This document shows, piece after piece, positions 10,701 through 22,288 of a DNA stretch of 64,000 nucleotides (position 1 is the first letter of the stretch; each line of letters begins with the position of its first letter). The stretch lies in NCBI GenBank assembly GCA_039000515.1, contig JBCFYV010011172.1, forward strand, positions 76,455,427 through 76,519,426. Direction: 5' to 3'. The notes beneath the pieces are model-generated. The model saw only the letters and a program-made list of their open reading frames with translations, ran no database searches and was not told the DNA's origin. This DNA is from Timema cristinae. Lineage: Eukaryota; Arthropoda; Insecta; Phasmatodea; Timematidae. The position numbers and the translations under genes are program-made.

Positions 10701-13700
10701 TATACATTCCGTACAATTTACTTCAGTAATTATGTCATTTAATAGTATTTAGCCAACCTGGAGTGAGGAAACTTGCCAGCTTCCAAAAATTAGGCCTATA
10801 ATGGGACAACCCATAGTGGTCGGCTGGAAACTGACCTAGGGCGGCAAAACTACCTGATCTGCTTCACACCTGCCTAAAATATTTGGTTGTTAGGACCTGA
10901 GACCTTTTAGTATTATTAAGCTGTGTTCCCACTAGAGAGCAACTTTTGTGTTGCACAATATTTTAAGATATCTCACATTCAAAAATTAACTTATCTAATC
11001 ACCTTTAATCAACAAACTGTCCACACTGTAAGAACGTTTTTGCATCATGTTGGTGTTTGTTTACAGTAATTAAAACTAGATTCAACATGGTCTACACCGA
11101 AGAAACATTTTATAGTTTGTATCAATATGCATGACAAATTATAGGTTTTACTAGTGGCCCTGCCCTTATATTTAATGTCTTTATGGTCCCAAAGACACAC
11201 ATGATGTTTGTAATGATCAACTATTTGAATGCAATTCTTTGAACTACATTTAAATGCCTAAATAGCTAATAATGCAACCAGGGTTTGTCATAGTGGGCCC
11301 ATTTCGAAAAAACCCTCAGGTTTTTTAAAGTAGGCCCACTTGATAAAACTTCTTGGTTTGCTATCCGTTTTTTTTTTAAATTGCTTATGTTTACAGTTTG
11401 ATCTTACATTACAGACTCATATAAGCAGCCAAGATTTGGGAAAAACTCAAAGTAAATGAACAGAAAGTGAGTCATTCGGATACCTCAGAAGGGGATTCCC
11501 CTCTATAGCCATAGCTGAAGGTCACAATATTTTGGCAGGGGATTCCCCATTCCAGCTAGACAGCTGGAACTGATTGGTTAAGCAGTATATATGCAGAGAA
11601 TTCTCCTCTCTAGCCATGAAGCTGATTGGGCCAACAGTATGTAGGCAGCTACATACACAGTTTTCCATCTATCACATGTGATGATACTGAAAGCTACATT
11701 ACTCCGTTGTTGTTCATTTTGTGTACATCCAAGTAAATATAAGTGCTCTGCGAGTACTTGGATTTCGAGCTTTGAGCCGGGTTCATCATTTAAGCTCGAG
11801 ATAGAGATAAAAAGTTTTGCAGGCTCGTTATTTTCGATCTTCCACTTCATGTATGTAATAATCAATTTTTAAAACTCATAGGCTATTTAATTTAGTTAAT
11901 TTCGTTATTCCACTTATAAATCATTCAGGTACTTAAACAAATTTCTTAAAATTAATATCAACTTTCACATTAATAATGTAATAAAGCTTTAGAACTACTT
12001 TCGACCGTTAAACTTATTCATTATTGTCGTCCATTTTGAATTATCCTTGATTGATGCTGTATACTTGTATTGCCATGACAGAGCAATGGAAATAAAAATA
12101 GCTAAATAGATTACTAAATGATTGAATGAATATTAATTAATATTAATCATTTATGACATTATTGACAGCTTTTATAAATTTACTTTTTAATTTACACTTA
12201 ACACATTGCACAAATGTATTAGGTTTGACCGAAAAATTATAAATTTAGCTAAAACACATGTAGTAATAAATCAAAGATTAAAAGTTTCCTGAAAAAGCCA
12301 GTAAAACCAGTTTTTTTAAACCCTGAATGCAACCTTTTTAACTAAAACACTAGGCTACCACATACCAGTTTCAACTGAAACAAACTGTACAAATAGCCAA
12401 GAAACATTTGTTTATTTAATTGAATGTTGGTCCTGTTTCATATTGTCTTTTGATCCTTACTGCTTCAAATGTAGACTTGCGACAAACATGAACATTTGTT
12501 TATTTTGATTTCAACATTATACAACAGCAACTTAAATCAACAAACGCCAACTTTTTCTCTATTTCTCCAGTGGAGCCAATGGAGTTGAGAAATTTACATT
12601 CAATTAATTGATTATTACAAACATCTTTATCCTTGGAACCCCAAAGACATGAAATATAAAAGATTTTATTGAACCATATGTTGACACAAACTATAAAATG
12701 TTTCTACAGTGTAGACTCAGTATTGAATCTAGTTTTAATTATAGAAAACAAACACCAACATGATGCAACAACTTTCTTCCAGTGTGGATGGTTTGTTGAC
12801 TGAAGTTGATAAAGTAATTTTCAAACGTGAAACATCCTACAATATTGTGAAAGACAAAAATTGCTCTATGTTGCTCCAGTGGAGGGACAGCTTAATATCC
12901 AACATTTTATGTACACATTTTTTGAAGTATCTTTTTTATCCTATTTTAAGAAATCGTTAATAATATAGGCCAACAAATGAAAGCACACAATGTAACTACA
13001 CACAAGAATCCATCGGGATTAAACCGAAAACCACTTGATAACACCTGCCATGACCATTAGATGACATCAATAAAAAAAAAAGTCCAAATTAATGTTTTAA
13101 ACATTTATAATGATACATACCTAATTTCCAAACATTCCATGATTAAATAGATACTTAAGTAGTACCTATGATTACCAACCAACCTAACTTTACCTAACCT
13201 TTCATGCTTTAATAATCTAAAATTTCAAATAGTATTGATCAAATAAAAAATTTAATTTTCATAGAACATGTCATACACCTCAAAGGATCACGAGTCAACA
13301 ATATAATACAAAGAACAAAGCCAATCCAAAAGATAGTCATTGTTTACATTTATCATGTAATTTTAGAGTTTTGATTGTATAGTTATTCAAAATATCAATC
13401 TTTATAAATCCTGATATTATCTGATTTGTCTTTAAGTATGTTGACGTAATAATAGTAACATGATAATCACAGTGTAACAAAATGAACATCCTTTTTATAT
13501 TTGATATGTTGCCACTCCCTAACATCCAACACCAGCAGAAAGGTGTTAAACCATATTTTTGATAACAATAAGCATGTAGTCTACCCTTCACAACACTTAT
13601 TGGTTGGTTAGTTGGTCCAAAGGTTTACTAGGTTATTAACTGAGAATTTATAACTTTTTTTTATGAACTCTTCGTCACTTATTATTAAGCCTCAAAACCA

Positions 13701-16700
13701 AAATCAAAATATATCGTGATAAAAACTCATGATTAGTCTGTTTTTTTTGTGTGTTTGAAAATACGTATACATAAGTTTACCCACTAACACAAATATTGAC
13801 ATACATTTCTAACCCTGGAGTATGAGGTAGAGAGATGTGTCATTTGTAAATGAACGAACCGGTCATATTAAACGATACAGTAAATGGAATGAATGATCTG
13901 GATCTTAGTTTAAGTGAGCCATTTTTCATTTGTTTACCTTTCTTCACCCTCATACACTATTATTATCTCTTTCTACTTACTCTGGAGATTTGTTAAGCTC
14001 AGCTAGATTCGGCAGCCTTGTTGCTCTTTGCTCTTGTTCACTCGCTTACTTCAAACATTAGAACAGGTTAGTTGAATTTTTGTTGTTCACATGATAATTG
14101 CTCTTCTCTCTATCTTGCTCATTTGTTATTTGAATGTACAAACTGAACTGGAGGGTCAGTTGTTCAGATATTTTGTCATTCTTATTCATTCTTACTGAGC
14201 TGAGGGTCAGTTGTTAAGATATTTTGTCATTCTCATTCATTCTTACTGAGCTAAGGGTCAGTTGTTCACGGGTCTTCTGTCATTCTTAGTTCGGCTGAGC
14301 TGAGAATTGGTCACTTACCGCTATTTTATTATTCTTGTTCACTTATTTCTTTCGTAATCATTTGAGTTGGGTACTGTGATCAATACAGCTTTAAATTATG
14401 TTTGTAAATCGAAATTTATACTTAAATCTATTTAGGTTTATCATCGTCTTTGATTACACCAAGTATTTTATTGCAGGCCATAACAATTTACTTCTTAATA
14501 TATAACTTTATAGTAGTAATTTATGTTGTTTAGAAAAAAAACACATTAAAGTTGCACATCTTTTTTTTTAAATATGCACTATTTAAATTCACAATTGTTA
14601 CAATGTTAAGAAAAACAAAAAACTATGAAAAAACTGAATTTTGAAAAAATTGGATGAACAGTGAACTGATGTACAGTACATCTAAACAAACGATTTTGCC
14701 CATCTTTAGTAAGAGGTATTATGAAAATAAAAGAGAGAAAAGCAAGCCTTCAAAGAGCCTATATGATAAAATACAGATCCTTACCCAAAAGATTTGTATG
14801 ATTTTGCTGTAGAAAACAAAAAAAGAGTATCTTACATGTTTGGCTTCAACAAAGGAAATAAAAACAAATGAGGCGTTGAAACCTAGATTTGAAACATGCA
14901 AACCTATAATGACTCAAACTAGAGGAAAAGCACAGGTTTTACCTCTCTACCTCTTAAAAAACTACAGTAAGATGTTTCGAACATCTCAGTCTTTTGAATA
15001 TAAAAATCTCGCAGTAGCTATACCACAATCTGGTTTCAACTGTTCTGACTTTAAATGTTGTGATTACATAGGCTGTATTTATTGTATTTATGATGAACAG
15101 TGGTGGGTCACTGTAATTGATAAGATTAGTCTGTAAACTGAAAACTTACTTGTATGTGAAGTTCTCTAAACCGCTAGGTCCAAGAACATCTTTCCAGAAG
15201 TCGACTGAGGCATCATCAGTTCCACTATCATGGATCAACTCATGAGAAAACTCACACCTTTGGAGTTTACCACACCTACAAAAAGAGGCAAACTCTGTAA
15301 TGAAATATTATAGCTGTTCAGTAACTAATCCCAGTGTCAATTTTATGGATAAGCCACAATTAACATTTTTGATTTTTTGGACTTGCTAATCAATTCACAG
15401 AAATAAAACCTGACAAGTATAAAATATGATTTTTTTTTACCACAAGTAGCTATCATTCATAACTTTATTCCCCTTATTGTTCTTTATTGTAATATAATTG
15501 CCCCACGATTGAGAGCCAATTATGGAGTTACAGAATTATATTGATATTTATAGCCCCGTGTTCGAGCGCCAATCAAAGTGAAGTTTTATATTGTGGTTTT
15601 TCCCTGTGATCAGGCACTAATTATATTGATATCAATTCTTTACGATGTCGACACGAGCATGTCCTACTGCGCACTTGTATACAGCTTTGCTATCAGGTTA
15701 ATTGTAATTCTTACACTTATGAAATAAGTAAGACCTTTAAACTTGCACACAATTTATTTAGATCATTGCATCTTTGTTGCTGGAGATTTGATATTAAATG
15801 ATAGTTTTTTGTGAAATTACAGATTGCTTTTGTATGATAATACACGTCCCGCGTTCTGAATACCGTGTGCTATACTGATTTATGTCACTGCTTTTCTCTC
15901 TATATTTTACCAGCACCGATATGGATTCATGTGCACAAGCTGCTTATATATGACCTACCCCTTTGCCTCTTGGACCCCTTGTCACCAGTGTTAAAACTAA
16001 CTAATAGAAAGAGTCCTGGCGACAGGTGTTGTGAAGGCTAGCTTCTTCCTATTGGGTAAAGGGAGCTAGCGCCACTTGTTGCTTTGGTAAACACCACAGA
16101 GTTGATTTTTGAAAGAAAAATAAGTTTTATGGTGTAATCTATAGACATTGATTCTTAAAAGCATGTGACTCTCTATGGATGAAGTCTTAAAAGGATATTT
16201 TACATACAGTCTATTGAAGAAAAATACCTTCATCCATGACTTTTTAAATTTATGAAAGGGGTCCAAAACACTATCAATACAACATATAGAGATATGATTT
16301 TTTAAATTCACTTTAATTTTAGAACAAAAGATTGCCCATCTATGTAAATAGGCATACAGCCAAAATAAATAAATTAATACCCCAATCTAACTTTCAACTT
16401 ACCACACATTATTGAAACCAATATTTTTTTTAAATAGAAAAGTTAGCTTTGAGGGGAGGAAAAAGATTTTTATGATGAACTAATCAACAAACTTATACAC
16501 CGCATCTTACAACCTGTTTGAGCTATACGCTATAAAAATAATAGATATTAAAAAATTCTAAATATTTGTGAATATTTAGTGCAGTCTAAGATAGTGTAAA
16601 ATATATTCAACTAGTGTTTGGTACAGACCAATGTGAGTGCTAGTAATAAGTCTCACTCTATATTCTTTAAATTGAAAAATGACATATAGACACAAGAATC

Positions 16701-19700
16701 AAACACAGGACCTTTGGTTTAGTACATAATTGTCATTGTACGATTGACCGCATGAAATAATTCAAAGTCAGAAGGTGGCTGCATTATCTGATCACTCATA
16801 TGCAGTTGCCAATTTACAAACGTCCATCACTGACTTTACCTTAAAATATGAGTGAAACATGACCTTGGGCACGTGATGGGTCCTTGCTAATTTAGTGGTT
16901 AGATCATTGACATACTAAGCCAAAAGTTCCTGGTCGATTCCCATGTCCAATTGTTATTTTTCATTTTAAAGAATATGATAATTAGATGCGGCTATAACCA
17001 TAATTAACAACTATAATAGCTTGGATATTTAATCCATTGTTCTCATATTAACACTTAAATTATCATTGTTTGGTAGAGCCACTGTTAAGGCAAAGGATAG
17101 GCCTAATGTTTGAGTAGAAATTGTTTAGACAAAACTCCAACATACACAAACATATATTTTAAGATTAGCTTTTACTAACTAAGGGAAATTTATTTGAGTT
17201 CTCTTGAAGGCTAGATGATACTTAAAAACGTGGAATAATCCACCCCTAATCTGGATTCATCTTAAAATGCATTACTGCACCCCCAATTTCTTCTTGCCAC
17301 TAAATCTTTATTAAATGTCGTATTTCTGTTTCACATTGATGTTTTAAGTAGAAGTTTAAAGCTACTCTTTCCCTGAAAATAGGATTTTATTTTCAGGTGT
17401 TTGACAAACTGAAACACAAGTATACAGCGGTTGAGTTGGACAACAGGGACGACGGGGACAGCATCCAGGCTGTTTTAGCCCAACTCACTGGTGCCAAAAC
17501 TGTAAGTTGGTCTTAAAATTTGTGGTAACTTAGAAATAAACAGCTTTGTAATTGAATAGACAGAAATTTTCAAGCATTTAGAATTAGCAAATTTCTTACA
17601 AGCTTAATGAGATTTATTTAAAACATGATTATGATATCTTCTCTATTTTTAAAATCAGGATATCACATGTCAAAACAATTGGTGCACATTTTGTTTTTAG
17701 TGGCAAACTGTCTAATTTTCACTTAAATAATTATGAATGTGAGTTAACGACATGGCCTATTTGGTGAATTCAAAGTTATTTTGTGAAGTGGATTGCATCT
17801 TAACTTGATGCCCTCAAGCATGAAATCTGTGGCCTCTTCTGACAGTTATTACCCCCTCCATGATGACCCTTACCCTCTTTCGCAGATTAGCATGGCTACC
17901 TGTGTCAGAAGGGTACACATTCCATTCACCACTCAGTTCCTTTTGGTTAACTAAGACAGTTGCTTGTTGACTTAGTTTGCTGTAGGAGTCTTGTGTTTAG
18001 GCGAGTGGTGTCCCTATCATAGCTTTCTAAATACCCACTGGGCTCGTTGATTCTCTTTTGATACATCTTAGTCGCGTTAACATAAATAATATGTACGTAA
18101 GTAGTTTTTAAGAATTAAATTAAACACATAGGCTCAACGTCACACACTCATTTGGTTTAACTGATTAGGTCAGGATTAATATTCTGACTGAGGGTTCTGG
18201 GAATTTCTGCAGTAGAAATGATACTAATCAACATAATATTTGTTGTTTATTTTTCATTGAAAATTCTGTATCTTTACTACTATATATTTACTAAACAAAT
18301 TCTATATCAAAAATATAACTTGTGGAAAATATCGACTGTCAAGAGGTGGTGGGGATAGTAGTTTGTTTTTGTGGTAGAGTAAACTCTCTGGCTGTAATCA
18401 TTCTTTGAAGGTGTGCCACCAAGGCTGATTACTTGTACCTCTAAAGTTCTACGAGTGAGGTGAAATGATCTACCAATTTTGCCAGGAGAGATATTTTCTC
18501 ATACCTTCCAGGGTACTTTTACATGCGACATGGAACCGACCGCTTTACTTCCCCTCCGAAGGATGTTGAGCTATGATTTTTTCTCTCTCAAGAACAAGCC
18601 TATTAGTTGAGCCCCCTATCCCACTTCCAAAGAGCTCATGGAGTCCTATCTTACATAATCAGTATTTAAAATTTGAGGTGGCTTGACTACCTAATGAAAG
18701 CAATGAAGCAGTGAAGGGTGGTTTAGGGGAGATGGGGATACTGTAAAAAATCTTTACATGCTAATCTCTGTGCCAGTTACTAAATTACTAAATTATATTT
18801 GATTTAAAATATCCCATGTTGCCCTTCCTACCATGCTCTTATTGTACTGTGCATTATGGCCAAGAAAGCCATTGATAAAAATACTTGCTTATATTCTTAA
18901 CAGGTAGTAAGACGCGATGATAAAAAAAAAGATAAAATTATACCATATTAAGAATAATCACGTCAACATTTCAATCAACTTCTAGGGTCATGAAGGGTAT
19001 TTTCCCTCGAAGGGGGAGAAAAAAAAACACTTAAAAAAGTGAAAAAGTAGCACCATGGTTCACTAAGTTTTGTCACTAGAAGTGGTTTATTTTAATTGTT
19101 ATGTAACCAGAAGTTATGTGATAGTTTTTGTATTCGTTCATTTAATTAGGTTTTTTCGCCTTCCTTTACAAAATTTTCTAGCTTACCGGGAAATTTTTCT
19201 TTCTTGCAGCTTAGGTAATTCCATGCAATAAAAATTATTGTAGCATACAAATAATCTTATCTAGGGGGCGGTCAAGTATTATATGTAAGAACCTTTTGGG
19301 GGGCGGGGGAGGGGGGTGAAGGGTGATTCTAGCTTCACTTATCTTTGCCGATAAGGGGGTAGGAGGGGTCAGACCAAAGCTTATGTAAGACAGAGACAGA
19401 CAAGAATTCATCCACCAGTTTAATATTGTAAATTTAAATTCACCGTGCAACAATGTTTATTCTAAATTATTTCACACCATTATTTACACCTCTATGTTAA
19501 TAACTACCATCAATTTATAAATTGCATAAACAATACTTTTTTTCCCTGTGAACAGATAACAAAATAAGTTGACAAATATTATGTCAGCAAAGGGGGGGGA
19601 GAGGGGTTCAGAAAATACTATGTAAGTAAGAAAGGGGTTACAGTGCTAGATTTTGTTTGCTTAGTTTGGTGCCAGGGTGTCCAAAATTGCCAAAAATGTG

Positions 19701-21360
19701 CTTAAGTAACACCTGAACACCCCCTAATCTTCAGTAAATTAAAATCAATGAGTGTACTGTCTATAAACTTTAAAATAAGTAAGAAATTTTATGCATGAAA
19801 GCAAGAAGCAACTATAGATTTCACCCGCCTTGGTGGCGTAGTTGGCTAACGTGCTAGTCATGTTGATCTCATCTGCTGAGGACGGGGAGATCGAGGTTCG
19901 AATCTCGGTCGGGTGAACTGGGGGGGGTTTCATACATGGTTTTCCACTCTCCTTCCACACAAATGCGGTTTCACTTCCTCTAATTCAACCTTCCCAGTTC
20001 CTAATCCATTAGCGTAATTAGTACCTAAAGCGTATAACCCGAACGGGTTGTAAGACTCAGTGCTAAATAATAATAATAATAATAATATAAACTATAGATT
20101 TCAATCTCTTTTAGCTCATCATAATTCATAGATAGTCTTTCGATAACTTTAATGGTTAAAGAAGGGTACAAAATGGATTGAAAAAAATATACAATCAATA
20201 TTAAATAACTTTCTATCAGCTACATTTTCTTAAACGTTTTGTAATTTGGTATGGTAAAATCTTTTATAATATCCATTATACATTACTATCTATCAAACCT
20301 TCAATGTTCCAACACACAACATAGATGCAAGAGACCTAAGTATACGCTAATATGGTTAAATCCTTATAATTTTCAGTGTTTAAATAAATATGAAAATAAC
20401 ATTATGATGCACGAGTTGAAATTATTATTACTGGATAAAAAACATTTTTCCAGATTATAATTTAATACCAATACTTACTGTTATCAATACTTTTTTTCGA
20501 TACTAATACAGTATTGATATTTTCTTCCGATACTTTTAATGAGTGCAGTATCGTTACTATAAATACCACATCCCTACTTAACAGTAAGCACTAGTGAGCA
20601 ATTATTATTGTAATGTTGTATAAGGTTTTATCATTTTACTCTCTAGGTCAAAAGCTTAAGAAGATGTATTTAGCTCTGAGTGATAGCCAACATGTCTAAG
20701 AGCAGAGAATACTGAGAAATGGGAACCACCCCACTTGTACAACCAGTCTAAGATAAATAAAAAAAAATAACATAAGTGTTTTCTCCGTTTATGTGGTGGT
20801 TGGCCAAACAGTCTACTGGGTAAAGTAGCATTCAGGGCTGTGAAGTCAGGGTCATAAGCAATTTTGGGTGGAGTCATTCGGTAGAAAGGTATCAACTCTG
20901 ACTTCAAAATAAAAACTTATAAATTATAATTAGGGGGAAAAAATATTTGGTATGGAATTAAGTGATGGTGATGAAATGTTACCATTATAGTATTTTAAAT
21001 TTTAATATGTATTAATTAGTAATACATTTTACTAGAGTAAAATTATTTTACTGCAGTACATTTTTCACTACCTACTAATTGATACATACATTTGCCAATG
21101 ATAGAGGCGTTGGAGTCATACAGAAAAATATAGGAGTCAAGAGTCGAAGGTTTAGCCTACTGACTCCACAGCCAGGCTAAATCTAGCACTTGGGCTTTGC
21201 CTTTAATTTCAATTTTTTTTTTTGTGAAATCTATATACTAATGTATTTTTGTTGTATTTTTCAGGTGCCTAGGGTGTTTGTGAAGGGCGAGTGCTTAGGT
21301 GGGGGAACAGACGTCAAGAAACTGTACGAAAGTGGCGCTCTAGTTGCCAAACTGCAGTGA
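7797..21360 (+). CDS. Glutaredoxin (dithiol, CPYC type), three coding exons
   Basis: Glutaredoxins use glutathione to reduce disulfides and glutathionylated proteins, mainly in the cytosol. Coding exons are 7797-7931, 17397-17501 and 21265-21360, all with GT-AG introns and phase 0 junctions, giving 111 aa, a usual length. The chosen ATG is preceded in frame by TAG at 7770-7772 with no other ATG between. The dithiol active site C37-P-Y-C40 follows FSKTY; T80-V81-P82 is the cis-proline glutathione-binding motif; GGGTD (92-96) is the second glutathione contact. The N-terminus MGLGSS fits an N-myristoylation signal (Gly2, Ser6), which could direct the enzyme to membranes; that is inference. The exons are intact. 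The introns of 9.5 and 3.8 kb are filled with mobile DNA. Confidence 0.93.
8632..8974. repeat. 37-bp tandem repeat split by the SINE
   Basis: The unit aatattcaagytatagtacg continues through tttatcygtcccattt. One unit is 8632-8668. The second starts at 8669 and, after the SINE, resumes as 8938-8974. The SINE therefore landed at the junction of a pre-existing two-unit tandem repeat and duplicated its first 10 bases. Confidence 0.85.
8679..8937 (+). mobile_element. tRNA-derived SINE, family 1, full length
   Basis: The head contains an A box (GTGGCGTAGTTGGCTAACGC) and a B box (GAGGTTCGAATCTC), the internal RNA polymerase III promoter of a tRNA. A unique body follows, then the tail tataacccgtacgggtagtaatatgcggtgcta and a short (TTA)n tract. 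The element is flanked by the 10-bp target duplication aatattcaag (8669-8678, 8938-8947). Close relatives lie at 19824 and 32330. Confidence 0.92.
10916..12895. mobile_element. Inverted-repeat (snapback) DNA element with TTAA ends
   Basis: The left arm (about 10916-11290) aligns with the reverse complement of the right arm (about 12340-12895) over several hundred bases. Shared stretches include gcatcatgttggtgtttgtt, aattaaaactagattcaa and gaaacattttatagtttgt. Each end is attaagctgt, so the element is bracketed by TTAA (10916-10919 and 12892-12895), the target of piggyBac-type transposases. The right arm carries an extra segment of roughly 270 bases. No transposase frame is visible, so this is a non-autonomous element. 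Assignment to piggyBac rests on TTAA alone. Confidence 0.72.
13005..13065 (-). repeat. Degenerate tRNA-like SINE fragment
   Basis: The minus strand shows an A-box-like taatggtcatggcagg and a B-box-like ggtttaatcccg at normal tRNA spacing. No 3' tail is seen. It is a faint relic. Confidence 0.3.
14151..14310. repeat. 51-bp tandem repeat, about three units
   Basis: Units begin at 14151, 14202 and 14253 with gagggtcagttgttcagata (third unit aagggtcagttgttcacggg) and each contains a ttgtcattctTattcattct-like stretch. The third unit decays toward 14310. There is no coding potential. Confidence 0.85.
15150..15275 (-). CDS. Candidate antisense exon inside glutaredoxin intron 1
   Basis: On the minus strand a 126-nt open segment is bounded by a good acceptor (gcctctttttgtag) and a perfect donor (gtaagt). 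In the one open frame it encodes about 41 residues beginning [20 protein letters not shown] and ending [17 protein letters not shown]. The composition looks like ordinary protein, with an NFT glycosylation sequon, and unlike repeat translation. Entry and exit phases are both 2, so the exon could be skipped without changing frame. I do not recognise the protein. It could belong to a nested gene on the opposite strand, a gene fragment captured by a transposon, or chance. No partner exons were identified. Confidence 0.4.
16700..16765 (-). repeat. Degenerate tRNA-like SINE head (minus)
   Basis: The reverse complement reads ...gcggtcaatcg... and ggtcctgtgtttgattcttg, a worn A/B-box pair. A similar fragment lies about 120 bases away in opposite orientation. 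Confidence 0.35.
16878..16955 (+). repeat. Degenerate tRNA-like SINE head (plus)
   Basis: tttagtggttagatcattga followed by gttcctggtcgattcccatg gives A-box-like and B-box-like parts at tRNA spacing. It resembles the fragment at 1690-1770 more than the family 1 SINE. Confidence 0.4.
19261..19680. mobile_element. G-rich MITE-like fragment
   Basis: Two G-rich segments, one starting ctagggggcggtcaagtatt and one with aaagggggggggagaggggt, both run into a tatgtaag motif, with AT-rich sequence between. A terminus of the form gggggcggtcaagta...tgtaag is, from memory, common in non-autonomous insect DNA transposons. Target duplications could not be made out. Confidence 0.35.
19824..20089 (+). mobile_element. 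tRNA-derived SINE, family 1, full length
   Basis: Same architecture as the copy at 8679: A box gtggcgtagttggctaacg, B box gaggttcgaatctc, tail gtataacccgaacgggttgt and (TAA)n. It is flanked by a 14-bp perfect target duplication aactatagatttca (19810-19823, 20090-20103), which implies a recent insertion into glutaredoxin intron 2. Confidence 0.95.
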
Positions 21361-21501
21361 TTGGCTTGCACACGACACGCTTTGTTCCACTAATTGGCTT
21401 GTAAAGAACAACTAGAGGGAACATTGCCTGCTCTGTGGTCTGACCTCTTTGAACTGGATCACCCACATTTGCCAATTTCACATTATATCCTGCTATATTG
21501 A

Positions 21502-21507
21502 AATAAA
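21502..21507 (+). terminator. Glutaredoxin polyadenylation signal
   Basis: AATAAA lies 142 bases after the stop codon, giving a short 3' UTR. Less favourable AATAAA-like motifs follow further downstream. Confidence 0.7.
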
Positions 21508-22288
21508 TCTGCCTCTGGTATATGGTTTCTACTTTTTGATCAGATTTAAATAAAATAGATTGGTGATTGTGAGGTTTTAAAATTGCTTAAAGTATTATAA
21601 AAAAATAGATAAATACTAAAATGATTGAATAATTTTATATATAATATTTTGTAAATAACTTACAAAGTATGTAATACTTATTAAACATTTGAATTAATCT
21701 CTTTAAATATGTTTGTATACTCATTTGGTTCAGTAACATTTTCAATCCATGTTTATATTAATATGAACATCTATCTATAAGTATTAGAAGTCGCCAGCAA
21801 GAGTAAAAGCTTAAACTAATATTTTCCCCTTTTCCATTTCTTTATTCATTCCTCTTTTAAAAGAATAGGACATGTGGGGAAGAAACAGAAAGGGAATCAA
21901 AAAGAAAAAAAATATTGCTCATTCTTACAGCCCGTAGTAATTGACTAGCATGCTTGACTAACTGACCCGTGAAACTTATTGCACTAGAGATGGATTTTAC
22001 ATCATTTTGTTTTCTCAAGTCCCTCCAAGCTATTTTAGCTACATATTATTAAGTTTTCATTGCGTCTTAATATATGTTTGGGCTATCCCCATTTATCTAC
22101 ACAATAGCATACAGCTGGTTAAAGAAGAATTAAGACAAAATATGTCACCATTTGTATGTACAATGAGTTGGAAACACCAGCCTCAGTACAGCCGACCATT
22201 ACTTAAATCCTAACCTCCCTGTGACCAACAAACCAAACAAGATTTCTGTTAAGTCATATTGTGCCCACCAATACTGCCACTATTCACC
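21508..22288. other. Spacer between glutaredoxin and copy B
   Basis: AT-rich sequence downstream of the glutaredoxin poly(A) signal. I see no gene or repeat. If copy A is an alternative haplotype, this sequence should also occur just left of the window. Confidence 0.6.

Larger units (their letters stand above)
7932..17396 (+). other. Glutaredoxin intron 1 (9.5 kb)
   Basis: The donor is gtacgt and the acceptor follows a pyrimidine-rich ttttattttcag. It holds a SINE, a 2-kb inverted-repeat element, a 51-bp tandem repeat, tRNA-like fragments and a candidate antisense exon, each listed separately. Two similar AT-rich segments at about 7940-8170 and 8190-8380 share the order tattgattg, cttttt, aaaacctattttaat, ttggtttaggtaaa and look like an old local duplication. 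The remaining stretches show nothing recognisable. Confidence 0.85.
17502..21264 (+). other. Glutaredoxin intron 2 (3.8 kb)
   Basis: The donor is gtaagt and the acceptor tttttcag. It contains a G-rich MITE-like fragment (19261-19680), a family 1 SINE (19824-20089) and, at about 21090-21180, a short gttggagtc/gactcc simple-repeat-like motif seen in many animal genomes. The rest is featureless AT-rich DNA. Confidence 0.8.

Noticed and set aside
20656..20907. 83-residue minus-strand open frame
   Set aside because: No recognisable motif, and it lies within glutaredoxin intron 2 next to repeat sequence; probably chance or a mobile-element scrap.
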